Origin: Chlorops oryzae
Lineage: Eukaryota > Arthropoda > Insecta > Diptera > Chloropidae
Length of the DNA: 64,000 nt
Assembly (NCBI GenBank): GCA_020466095.1
Contig: CM035808.1
Span: forward strand, 15,058,259 to 15,122,258
Direction of reading: 5' to 3'
In this document: one piece after another, positions 55,880 through 64,000 of the stretch
How the letters are laid out: every line of letters starts with the position of its first letter
How positions within the stretch are numbered: the stretch's first letter is position 1
Translations under genes and position numbers: made by a program
The notes under the pieces: model-generated
Told to the model about the DNA's origin: nothing
Database searches by the model: none
The model's input: only the letters and a program-made list of their open reading frames with translations

Positions 55880-56661
55880 CAGTCGTGTGAAAAATAATAG
55901 GGACAGTACTATAACATTTTTTGAATGTTGAAATAATAGAGACACGATAAAATTATTGTGATAAATAGATGTTTAGCAGTGTTAAGCATTTAACTGCAAT
56001 TATCGGTGGATTAATAAGAGCCATAATTTAAAACAAATCAATTTCTCATAATACTTTTTAAGGGATAGCTCTCGAGAAGCAATATTGGCCGTGGAAGGTA
56101 CTTTGCCTTAGCTAGTGGAAGGTACTTGCTCTTAAAAAAATGTCTTCAACGCTTTCCATCATGTCCAAAAACTAGACACAATAGGAAGAAAGCGAAAATC
56201 TTTAAAACTTTTCGACAAGGGGCTTGACTAATGTTCCGAGCAAAACCCTTTTAAAAGTTCAAATGGACTGCAATTTGAACTGGATGCCTTATCTACATTC
56301 CGAACTATAAAGGACAGTTGGTCTGAAAGCAAGGTCCGGACAAAAAGCACCTTTTTTGTCCAGCAACTACATAATACAAAATATTTTTAAAAAAATAACA
56401 CTGCTAAACATATTTTTATCACAATAAATTAATCGTGTCTCTATTATTTCGCACAATTTAAAACGTGTGTTGTCTAGCAAAACAAGCTAGTAACTGGCTC
56501 TGCTAGCAGTTATTGGTAACAAAAAAACTCAAGTTATCCAAAGTCCCGTTTCAGTACAACATTGTGTAGTGAGCAACAGTCGAGAAAATAGTAAATAACC
56601 TTGATTTTTTCAACATTGAAAAATAGTTATAGTACTGTCCCTATTATTTTTCACATGACTG
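55880..56661. mobile_element. Internally deleted Tc1/mariner-like element
   Basis: Ends CAGTCGTGTGAAAAATAATA and (reverse-complemented) CAGTCATGTGAAAAATAATA; TA lies outside on the right (56662-56663) and CA on the left. Both arms also share GGGACAGTACTATAAC and further in ATAATAGAGACACGAT and TGTTTAGCAGTGTTA. The right arm is about 265 bases, while the left arm lacks the middle block, so one arm was deleted. About 400 bases between carry no intact transposase. A separate single arm is at 62288-62553. Confidence 0.8.
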
Positions 56662-56783
56662 TAGCTTTAAATATTTTTCTTTTTTATTTACTACTGTTAT
56701 GTTGAACACAGAAGTATACAGTAGTTCAAGCTATATGCTGGTTTGATTATTCTCGAGCTTTAAATAGTCCACTCTATTTTTAA

Positions 56784-56959
56784 CCCTCTAGTGCCCACAG
56801 GCGGTTGTTTTAATTTTTTTTTTACTCCGATTAATTCTTCAAACCCCAAAAAAAATTTGTCTTACGCAACGAAGAAAAATATAAAAAACCGTTTTCGAGT
56901 TTGTGAGCAAATATGAAGAGCATTTAGACCGTCTAGAGGCGTTCGTGGGCACTAGAGGG
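56784..56959. mobile_element. piggyBac-like MITE, 176 bp, TTAA flanks
   Basis: Ends CCCTCTAGTGCCCAC and (reverse-complemented) CCCTCTAGTGCCCAC are identical over 15 bases. TTAA stands at 56780-56783 and 56960-56963. CCC(T/A) ends with TTAA duplication are the hallmark of piggyBac elements. Non-coding. Confidence 0.88.
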
Positions 56960-56963
56960 TTAA

Positions 56964-58194
56964 TAAATAACAAATTTTAAACCAATGAGGTTATCTTTTT
57001 TGCCGACCTTTTTCATCAGAAGTGTCATGTGCACCTTCAGTGCAGCCAAGCAGAACCCAAAAATGAAATGAAAAAAAAAAACCAAAAACCATCGAACAAT
57101 GAACGAATCTTTTGTGTCCAAATGATATTTCCGCTCGTGCAGGACTTTAGGGAAGGATATAAGATTGAATATTTCTAACCGATAACGAGACCTGAAGATA
57201 AAAATTTGATATAAAATGAAGAAGGGGTCGCGAGAGGTAACATAAAAATTCAAAAGTTTTTCGACACAAATATTTCTGTGGCAACATGGAAGAGTAGCTT
57301 AAGTCGACATAAGAGAGAAATGAGCTAATGGCTTTGGAGGTACATTTTCACATTTTCAAATGTCTTATCCATGTAGGACTGTAGGTCTAACTGTCGACGT
57401 CGAAAAGCCTCTGCCGCGATGGGGATATACACCATTAGGCAGGCATAGGAAATTCAACAAATTGGGGATATTCACCAAAAAGCTACCAACAAAAACCTTA
57501 AGCAGGAATATGAATTTTCAACAAATTCGAGAAATTCACCAGAAAGCTACCAACAACAATACGGGTAGACACAAAGTGGCACTATGATGCCACTTGCAAG
57601 AAAATTATCAAAGAAACACGGCGTCAGCTCTGTTTTTTATATTGCTTGAAAAGTTCATAATTGAAACTTTAATAAAATATATTGCGATATGTTTTTGCTT
57701 AATGTGCGCGAATGTTTTCATTTTGTAATAAATTTACATACATTTTTGACTACGGCTACGAATTTGATTGTACATAGAATTTAGTATTTTTGCTGAAACA
57801 GTGTGATCAAAAAGTTATGTGGACAAGGTAGGACTAAAAGAACAATATCTATTCTCCTTAATATTGAAAATCCTTGATTAGTTTTTATGTTTTTCAAGCT
57901 TTTCATGGCATTTATGAGTTTGGTAGATATTGTATATGTAATGTACTCGAAAATCGCCCAAAATTAAAAATAAAAGTGGCAATGCATTTCACCACAGCAG
58001 AGCTAAAGATTTCGCTGCCATAGCATGCTTCTCTTTTCCTCGTGCTATATGCATATGTTGAAGCAGCGTAGCTCTAACACATTGCAGGTATTAAGAAGAA
58101 GAAGAGTTAGACCTATAGTCCTATATGGTCTTAACGTGTAAATAGCGTAATATCAAAATTAAGAAGTTATCGAAATGTACTTCAAGATTTGAGA
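56964..58194. other. No gene recognised
   Basis: Contains the single-sided relic at about 57270-57312 and a direct repeat at 57446-57505 and 57511-57560 (AATTCAACAAATT / TTCAACAAATT with ATTCACCA-AAAGCTACCAACAA), about 65 bases apart. Reading frames are short. Confidence 0.45.
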
Positions 58195-58433
58195 CCGTAG
58201 TTCCTATGATTTGATATCGTAGTTCCTATGAAATAACATCATAGTTCCTATGATGGAATATCGTTAAATCTACGTTATATATCGTTGAAATCAATGACAT
58301 TCCTCATCGTAGAAACTACTGCAAAGCGGTCGTAGAATCTATAATATCTTGCAATTGGACCTATATCAATTGCGGATATAATAGATTCTACGTCGGATAT
58401 CGTAGATTCTACGACGGAATTTTTTGAGTGTAG
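58195..58433. mobile_element. Word-array element ending TTGAGTGTAG (one end visible)
   Basis: Built from CGTAGTTCCTATGA, then GATATCGTAG and AGATTCTACG with their complements. It ends TTTTTTGAGTGTAG like the 24944-26472 element. A left terminus could not be fixed. Confidence 0.45.
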
Positions 58434-59335
58434 TTGTTGCCCTAGTGCCTATACCTTGAATTGAAGTATGTACATATGTGTATTTTAAGCCCGTTTGTTA
58501 TCTTTGTAAGCATATGAATAGCTGTTCCCTTTTTTATAAAAAATATATATCTTTTGAAATTGTGAAATTGAAGACTTATTTTTTTAACATTGAAATTTGA
58601 AGTTTTTTTAAAATTCTTATGCGCCCGGAAGAAAGTAGAGAGTTTCCATTTTTGATTTTAGTAGAGTTTTCTAATTTTTTTGTGGACATTTTCATTGGCG
58701 TTTTCAAATTACACTTTTGATACTTTTATTAAGAAATGGTGATACTTTTTGATACTTTTGAAAAATTATTTTGATACATTATTTTTTGAACTGGTCCTAT
58801 CGCCGCTGAAAACAAGATGTGGAAATATTGGGACTTGAAATAAGAAAGTAAATTTTAAAAGGAAAAAATTAATCTATAGGGGGAGAAAAAAATGTGCCTG
58901 CTAAAAAGTGAATTTTCTGTCGTTCCTTCAAAAACGTCATGCGCAAGCCCTTTCAGAAGCTCCAATAATTCTGCTGGAATTTTTATTTTTATTTTTTAAA
59001 ATAAAAAGTTTGGTTGAAAGCCTAATCCTCTAAGTTTGTTAATTATTATTTAAATGTAAGGTATATTATTATGCACATACATTTTCAATAAAAAAAAAAA
59101 AAAAATAAAAAAAATAGTAATAATAAAATCAAATAATTTAAAAAAACCCTTGCCTGAACTGGGAGCATTTTGCATTGGGGCCATTTTTCAGTGAGCCCTC
59201 AAGGACTTTTCAAAATAGAAAACTAAAAATTCGTCCCTACAGTGTTTTTAGATGCCACCTATCGAAAAATCAACAAAACTTCAAAATCCCTTTCAGGGTG
59301 CCGTAGTCGGCAAAACTCTTATGAATTCCACGATT
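58434..59335. other. No gene recognised
   Basis: AT-rich with an A-run at about 59090-59115. Nothing else supported. Confidence 0.5.
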
Positions 59336-59910
59336 AAAAAAACGAGCTCGTTGCAAACGGTTCGAATTCTTATCGCATTTTCTCTTCGAATCGAATTCGA
59401 ATCGAACGCAAAATACGATAAAAGCGCGAGATCAAGCTCAACTTATAAACGAAAAAAAGTCATACATTTCAATTCGGCGTAGACGGCGTAATGGATAAGC
59501 AGACTAGAAAAATGACTAGAAATCGAGAGGTTCGGTGTTCATATCCCAAAGCCGGTGGATTCAAAAGCGTGGTTACCAGCATTAGAACCGTTTCTTTTTT
59601 ATACCGAAAATAGTCTTATTTTTTTAATTATTTTTATTAATTTTACATTAAATATAAAAATTAATAGTTTTTTTGTTTGCTAATCGAATATGATAGAAAA
59701 TTCGACAAAAAGGCGAATCGAATATGATAAAAAATTCTAATAAAGCGCGATAGCAAAACGATAGCAAAATACGAGTCGCGCGAGATGCGTAAACGATAAA
59801 AAATGCGATAAAAATACGAGTCGCGTAAAAAGGTGACTCCCTCACGAATTGAAATTCGATGCGAGCTCGCCGCGAACACTCGCCGCGAAGAGTTTGCACG
59901 TCAAAACGAA
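59336..59910. repeat. ACGATAAAA / TCGAATTCGAA word arrays
   Basis: Two patches (59360-59425 and 59680-59905) use CGAATCGAATT, AATACGATAAAA, GCGATAGCAAAA and CGAGTCGCG words and their complements. Between them is a tRNA-like stretch at about 59478-59560 with GTAATGGATAAGC and GGTTCGGTGTTCATATCCC. Structure unresolved. Confidence 0.4.
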
Positions 59911-59971
59911 TTCGATTCGAACTCGTTGTGCTTATTGGGTATTTACGCTTACATTTTTTTTACCTGAGCTT

Positions 59972-60881
59972 CCCAGCAAACATTTTCTATCGCGGAACAG
60001 TGTTCCGCGACTCGCCACGGCGATGTTTAGCTCGCACGCAACCGTTGCTTTGTTATCGCGGAATAGAGAAGCTTGTAAGGCAGTGTCCGGTCGCCGACAC
60101 TGTTTTGGAAGAGCAATTGGCGATACATTAAAAACATCGCGGAATAGTCCCATAGACGATGTTTCAGCAAGTGTTCCTTATATTTGCTGAAACATCTTCT
60201 AGGCCAATTATATATTATTTTTTTTTTTTTTTGTTATTTAATTTTATTATAATTTTACGCATAAAAAATTATAGTAATTCAGTTAATAATGAAAAACTTA
60301 TTCTATTGTTTTTTGTTTAAGATCTCGCTTTTTAATACGGCTCTTGGCATGTATTAAATGTTGCTGCAGAATTGAAGAAAATTTTTTTTCATCCGAAGTG
60401 GAAAATTTTTGAAGCAGGCACATGTATTTAAAAAAATTATATTAACTTCAAATTATATTTAAAAAGGTTAAAAAAATTGTGCCTTTAACTATTTGGAGGA
60501 AAAAAAAATACACCTTTATCCTTTGATCCAAATGTTCACTGTCGTCCAAATCCTTACAAACTATCAAAATTTATTTTTGATCTAATAACAAAATCAAGAA
60601 CTACTTGATTGAATAAAGCAAAACCTACAATAACACAAGGTATATATTAGAAAAACATTGTATAAACTGTTCCAAAAGTAACTTCGGCAATGCTCGTCTG
60701 AAAGATAATCGCAATGTATTGCGGATTGCTCGCGTAACGTTCGTCAAAGCAATATATTTTTTTTTACATATTCTTTGTTGGTAGAGTTGAGAAAAACATC
60801 GCCTTTTGTTCTTCTAGAAAAGGTCTCGTAAACATATTCTTGGCGAACGTTCGCTAAAGCATAGGCTAAATGTTTGCTGGG
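59972..60881. mobile_element. CCCAGCAAACATTT-ended element, about 910 bp
   Basis: Left end CCCAGCAAACATTT and right end AAATGTTTGCTGGG are inverted. Another CCCAGCAAACATTTACGC starts at about 60965. The interior has ATCGCGGAA-AGTGTTCCGCGA words and a GAAACATC hairpin at 60160-60195. No transposase frame. Confidence 0.55.
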
Positions 60882-61164
60882 TCAATAACAATACTTAAAT
60901 AAGCGAACCCGAACGGTACTGGAATTCCGTACTGAATGCTATATGTGTGTTAGTGAAATAAATGTGTCCCAGCAAACATTTACGCTTACTAAACAATTGG
61001 AAGTAACTTGCGCCCGCAAACAAAAGGCTTGGATCCAAGTGTTGGAATTTATTTGGAATTCAAGTGTAAATAACCAAAACGGCTCCCTTTTTATTCAATT
61101 GGATTTCAGATTGGAAAACAATAAAATCCAAGCAATCGAATTAAATATTTTCCAAGCCTAAACA

Positions 61165-61225
61165 AGCAGTACCAATCCGATGTAGGGGTTCAATCCCCGC
61201 TGCGGCGAGGGGTTTTTTTTTTTTT
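61165..61225 (+). repeat. tRNA-like B-box followed by a T-run
   Basis: GTAGGGGTTCAATCCCCGCT contains a good B-box and its closing arm, followed by GCGGCGAGG and 15 or more T. Like the 55593 piece it ends in T, as expected of a Pol III-derived SINE. Confidence 0.4.
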
Positions 61226-61426
61226 TTAATACTAAGGTAGGGAAATATAACATTTAAATAATATTTTCAAAACTAAGAGGAATATTAGCTTTCATCCCAA
61301 ACTTTATAAAAAAAAAAAAAAATTTTTTTTAAGCACATGTGTATGCATTACGTTTCTGACGACCGATAAGAACCCAAATTTATAACTGCCTACTTCCCCT
61401 TTCTCCCCCAAAGTGGATCAAATTTT

Positions 61427-61526
61427 NNNNNNNNNNNNNNNNNNNNNNNNNNNNNNNNNNNNNNNNNNNNNNNNNNNNNNNNNNNNNNNNNNNNNNNNNN
61501 NNNNNNNNNNNNNNNNNNNNNNNNNN
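61427..61526. other. Assembly gap (100 N)
   Basis: Exactly one hundred N, a conventional unknown-length gap. The right edge begins within the duplicated segment shared with 51548-51834, so the gap closes next to a repeat. Confidence 0.99.
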
Positions 61527-62279
61527 CACGGATAATACTTCATATATTTTGAGTTTTTATCATGGCAATATTTCTCTCGCGAGTGGTCTTTTCTGAGTTT
61601 ACTTCCATGGAACTCCTTATAGTATTTAATACCGACTTATATTTTGTTCACAAGAGTATGAAATAAATACAATTTTAAGTCTTTCGTTTTTTCACTGCCC
61701 ACAGATTTTAAAGGATCAAAACCGATTGACTCTATTTTAATTTAAATCTTAAGCATACATATTAGTGATGCCACGAATATTCGGCCACTATTCGGTATTC
61801 GGCCTATTCGGCGTCATTTTTCAGTATTCGGCCGAATAGTTAAAATATTCGGCCGAATACCGAATAGTAGAAATAACTTATTAAAAAAAATCAACACTAA
61901 CTACAAATTAAATTTTTCTCACAATAACGTAAAAAAACTTAATTAACGAGAACTAAAAATACAGCAGATTTGCATTTTATTCTTTAGAAATATTAAATGT
62001 ACGCTAGCTTCTTCTAAATTTTCTTCGAAAACATTATAAACAGTGGGCAAATTTTTCAGCGGCAGCTTTTGCCTTGACTCCAGCTAGTCGCGAGTAGGCC
62101 CAAGCTGTCTTTACTACGTGCCGAATATTCGGTTGCCGAATATTCGTTATTCGGCCGAGAGGTTGACCGAATATTCGGTATTCGGTATTCGGCCAAATCC
62201 ACTATTCGGGGCATCACTAATACATATATTCAAGGAAGGACAGTAAATAGTTGGAAATTTAATTATTTTAATGATTGAG
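61527..62279 (-). repeat. Inverted second copy of the 51.5-kb segment, split by a hAT MITE
   Basis: 61527-61762 and 62220-62279 together equal the reverse complement of 51548-51834 with few differences. The 457-base hAT insertion divides it. Beyond 62279 the sequence changes to a Tc1-like arm. Confidence 0.9.
61763..62219. mobile_element. hAT MITE with ATTCGG-word ends, 457 bp
   Basis: Ends TAGTGATGCCACGAATATTC and (reverse-complemented) TAGTGATGCCCCGAATAGTG. The 8-base target duplication ATACATAT is at 61755-61762 and 62220-62227. The empty site survives in the 51.6-kb copy, which proves the insertion limits. The subterminal 80-100 bases at both ends are mostly TATTCGG and CCGAATA words. 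Central part AT-rich, non-coding. Confidence 0.95.
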
Positions 62280-62287
62280 ATGAGTTT

Positions 62288-62553
62288 ACACTGCTAAACA
62301 TCTTTTTATCACAATAAATTAATCGTGTCTCTATTATTTCGCACAACTTAAAACGTGTCTTGTCTAGCAAGACAAGCTAGTAACTGGCTCTGCTAGCAGT
62401 TATTGCTAAAAAAAAAAAACTCAAGTTTTCCAAAGTCCCGTTTCAGTACAACATTGTGTAATGAGCAACAGTCGAGAAAATAGTAAATAACCTTGATTTT
62501 TTCAACATTGAAAAATAGTTATAGTACTGTCCCTATTATTTTTCACATGACTG
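62288..62553. mobile_element. Solo arm of the Tc1/mariner-like element
   Basis: Nearly identical to 56398-56661, from ACTGCTAAACATCTTTTTAT through GGTTATT-like words to TCACATGACTG, followed by TA. No second arm is present. Confidence 0.8.
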
Positions 62554-62559
62554 TACAAA

Positions 62560-62915
62560 TGAAAGAGTAGCTTAAGTCGAACTTTCTTGTTTTGAGATAT
62601 TGGATTTTTTCTACTTAAGCTCTTTATCGATATGAAAATTTTCAATTTACTCACTTTTAAAATCAAATTTCAGAATTTGCGATCAAAAATAAGTACACAC
62701 AAGATGTTTTGTCTGAAACCAAAGTCTCTCCAAAAACAAACATACATACATTCTTACATAAGGAAAAAAAAGTAAATTCAAATTACCTCGTAAAAAATCA
62801 TTTTTAATGAAAATGGGTCAACAACACATAAGCGTCCATAAGGAATTATGGCCATAACAGAAATTGTTCTTTGATGGACTAAATCTTGTCTTCCATATGA
62901 GTGCAGAAATAATCA
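62560..62915. mobile_element. Diverged AGAGTAGCTTAAGTCGA-family element
   Basis: Left AAAGAGTAGCTTAAGTCGA; right (reverse-complemented) CATATGGAAGACAAGATTTAG. Related to 54774-55028 but longer and diverged; limits approximate. Confidence 0.45.
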
Positions 62916-62925
62916 TTTCTTATTA

Positions 62926-63947
62926 GGGGCCGTCCATATATTACGTCAGCATGATTTTGACCATTTTAGACCCCCTCCTCCCCCTTATCATCAATCGTCA
63001 TCGTCCAGAACCCCCTCCCCCCTTGTTTGACATCATCTTTGAGCTCTTTATTATTTCACAAGTAAATAGAAATTAATTTCTTCAAAATATAGTTTAATAG
63101 TGTTTTCTTATAAGATAGAGATGATGACGTGATCATTGCGGATTGACCCTCCTCCCCCTCATCATCAAGCGTCATCATTCGCGAGACCCCCTCCACCCGC
63201 CTGTATGATGACGTAATATATGGAGTAGTGATGTAACGAATATTCGCATTCGCATTCGCATTCGCGAATATTCGCATGTTTTTTCACATTCGCATTCGCA
63301 TTCGCATTCGCAAAATGTTGCGAATATTTTGCGAACATATAATTAGCAGAAAATTTACCAAAATGTAAACTTTAATAAATTTTTTAAATTTAAATTTAAA
63401 AGCCAATATTTTAGCATTTAAAGAATTTTTTATGTGCTACCGTTACACAGATATTGCACTTAAAATCTGCTCTCTCACACACACTTGCATTTTCAATTTT
63501 GCCGATCCCTGAATTAAACGCATTTGGAATGCCTTTAAGTTCCTTCACATAAATTTTCATACAAGAACGACCGTCTGAGGGCTGCTAAACGAAAATCGAC
63601 AATAACATTGCGTATTGCGCAGGGGCGTTATGCTTGCACGAAATCGTCGGATTAGATTTGTTGTTGTCATGTGACTGTTTTTTTTTAACACTTTGAAATT
63701 TAACATCGAAATGTGTAAATTCTTTTACTTATGAATGAATTATTTTTTTCCAAAGTTTGTGCGCTATATAAATAAATGAAATGATTTGGTGATATGTGCC
63801 AAATTTGAGATATAGATTCAAAAACTGAATATTCGCATTCGCATTCGCATTCGCGAATATGAGTAGGCATTCGCATTCGCATTCGCGAATGCTAAAATTT
63901 GACATTCGTTACATCACTAATATGGAGTCCATATTATGGACGACCCC
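62926..63947. mobile_element. GGGGCCGTCCATATATTACGTCA element, nested host of a hAT MITE
   Basis: Left end GGGGCCGTCCATATATTACG and right end (reverse-complemented) GGGGTCGTCCAT, then after 14 extra bases ATATTACGTCATCATA. TTA stands outside both ends (62923-62925 and 63948-63950), compatible with PIF/Harbinger. CCCCCTCC and GATGATGACG words recur inverted inside. The right part was split by the hAT insertion 63226-63919. Confidence 0.7.
63226..63919. mobile_element. hAT MITE with CGCATT hexamer ends, 694 bp
   Basis: Ends TAGTGATGTAACGAATATTC and (reverse-complemented) TAGTGATGTAACGAATGTCA. The exact 8-base duplication ATATGGAG is at 63218-63225 and 63920-63927. Arrays of (CGCATT)n occupy 63246-63312 and 63831-63892. 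Interior AT-rich, no transposase. The first 8 bases of the ends equal those of the 61763 element. Confidence 0.93.
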
Positions 63948-64000
63948 TTAGGAGAAACATATGGCTGACTGAGTTAGATTCAAACAGTAGATGCCACTAT

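Overview
This window looks like AT-rich, transposon-dense nuclear DNA from a higher fly (Diptera, Brachycera, probably Schizophora). Three things suggest this: a spliced insect odorant receptor gene, a family of tiny Met-Cys proteins of the Drosophila Mst(3)CGP (Mst84D/Mst87F) male-germline type, and many insect-style MITEs, tRNA-like SINEs and 'GTCCGTCTGT' repeats. The species cannot be named from sequence alone. There is no bacterial, viral or organellar gene set, no CRISPR array and no rRNA. A 100-base run of N at 61427-61526 marks an assembly gap.

The gene-bearing part is roughly 7.4-40.1 kb. Nine small single-exon reading frames (43 to 72 codons) lie on both strands: 7444-7662(-), 13120-13302(+), 15718-15849(-), 18419-18568(-), 19010-19210(+), 21562-21726(-), 24069-24260(-), 31198-31368(+) and 39884-40063(+). 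All begin Met-Cys and are rich in Cys, Gly and Pro. All of the eight that were checked have an AATAAA-type signal downstream except 19010-19210, where none was clear. Five end in Trp. Several are shorter than usual ORF cut-offs. By homology to Mst(3)CGP they are expected to be sperm-tail structural proteins made late in spermatogenesis. The last two (31.2 and 39.9 kb) are close duplicates with a shared proximal promoter. Between them lies a six-exon odorant receptor gene (33317-35981, 424 codons by my exon model) with a hAT-like element in its last intron. A further two-exon gene of unknown function (25564-25984) sits inside an element made of palindromic TTTCGTA-type words.

The rest is mostly mobile DNA. 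Four insertions have clean 8-base duplications typical of hAT elements (35030, 49927, 61763, 63226). One has TTAA ends typical of piggyBac (56784). There are Tc1/pogo-like TA elements, a 5'-truncated LINE with an RNase H domain and a 12-base duplication (17.2-17.95 kb), two frameshifted Myb/SANT-like transposon fragments, and several elements whose interior is an array of one short word and its reverse complement.

From about 40.3 kb to the end I find no convincing protein gene. That part is intergenic or intronic DNA with MITEs, SINE-like pieces, a 0.6-kb GA-rich tract and a CT microsatellite.
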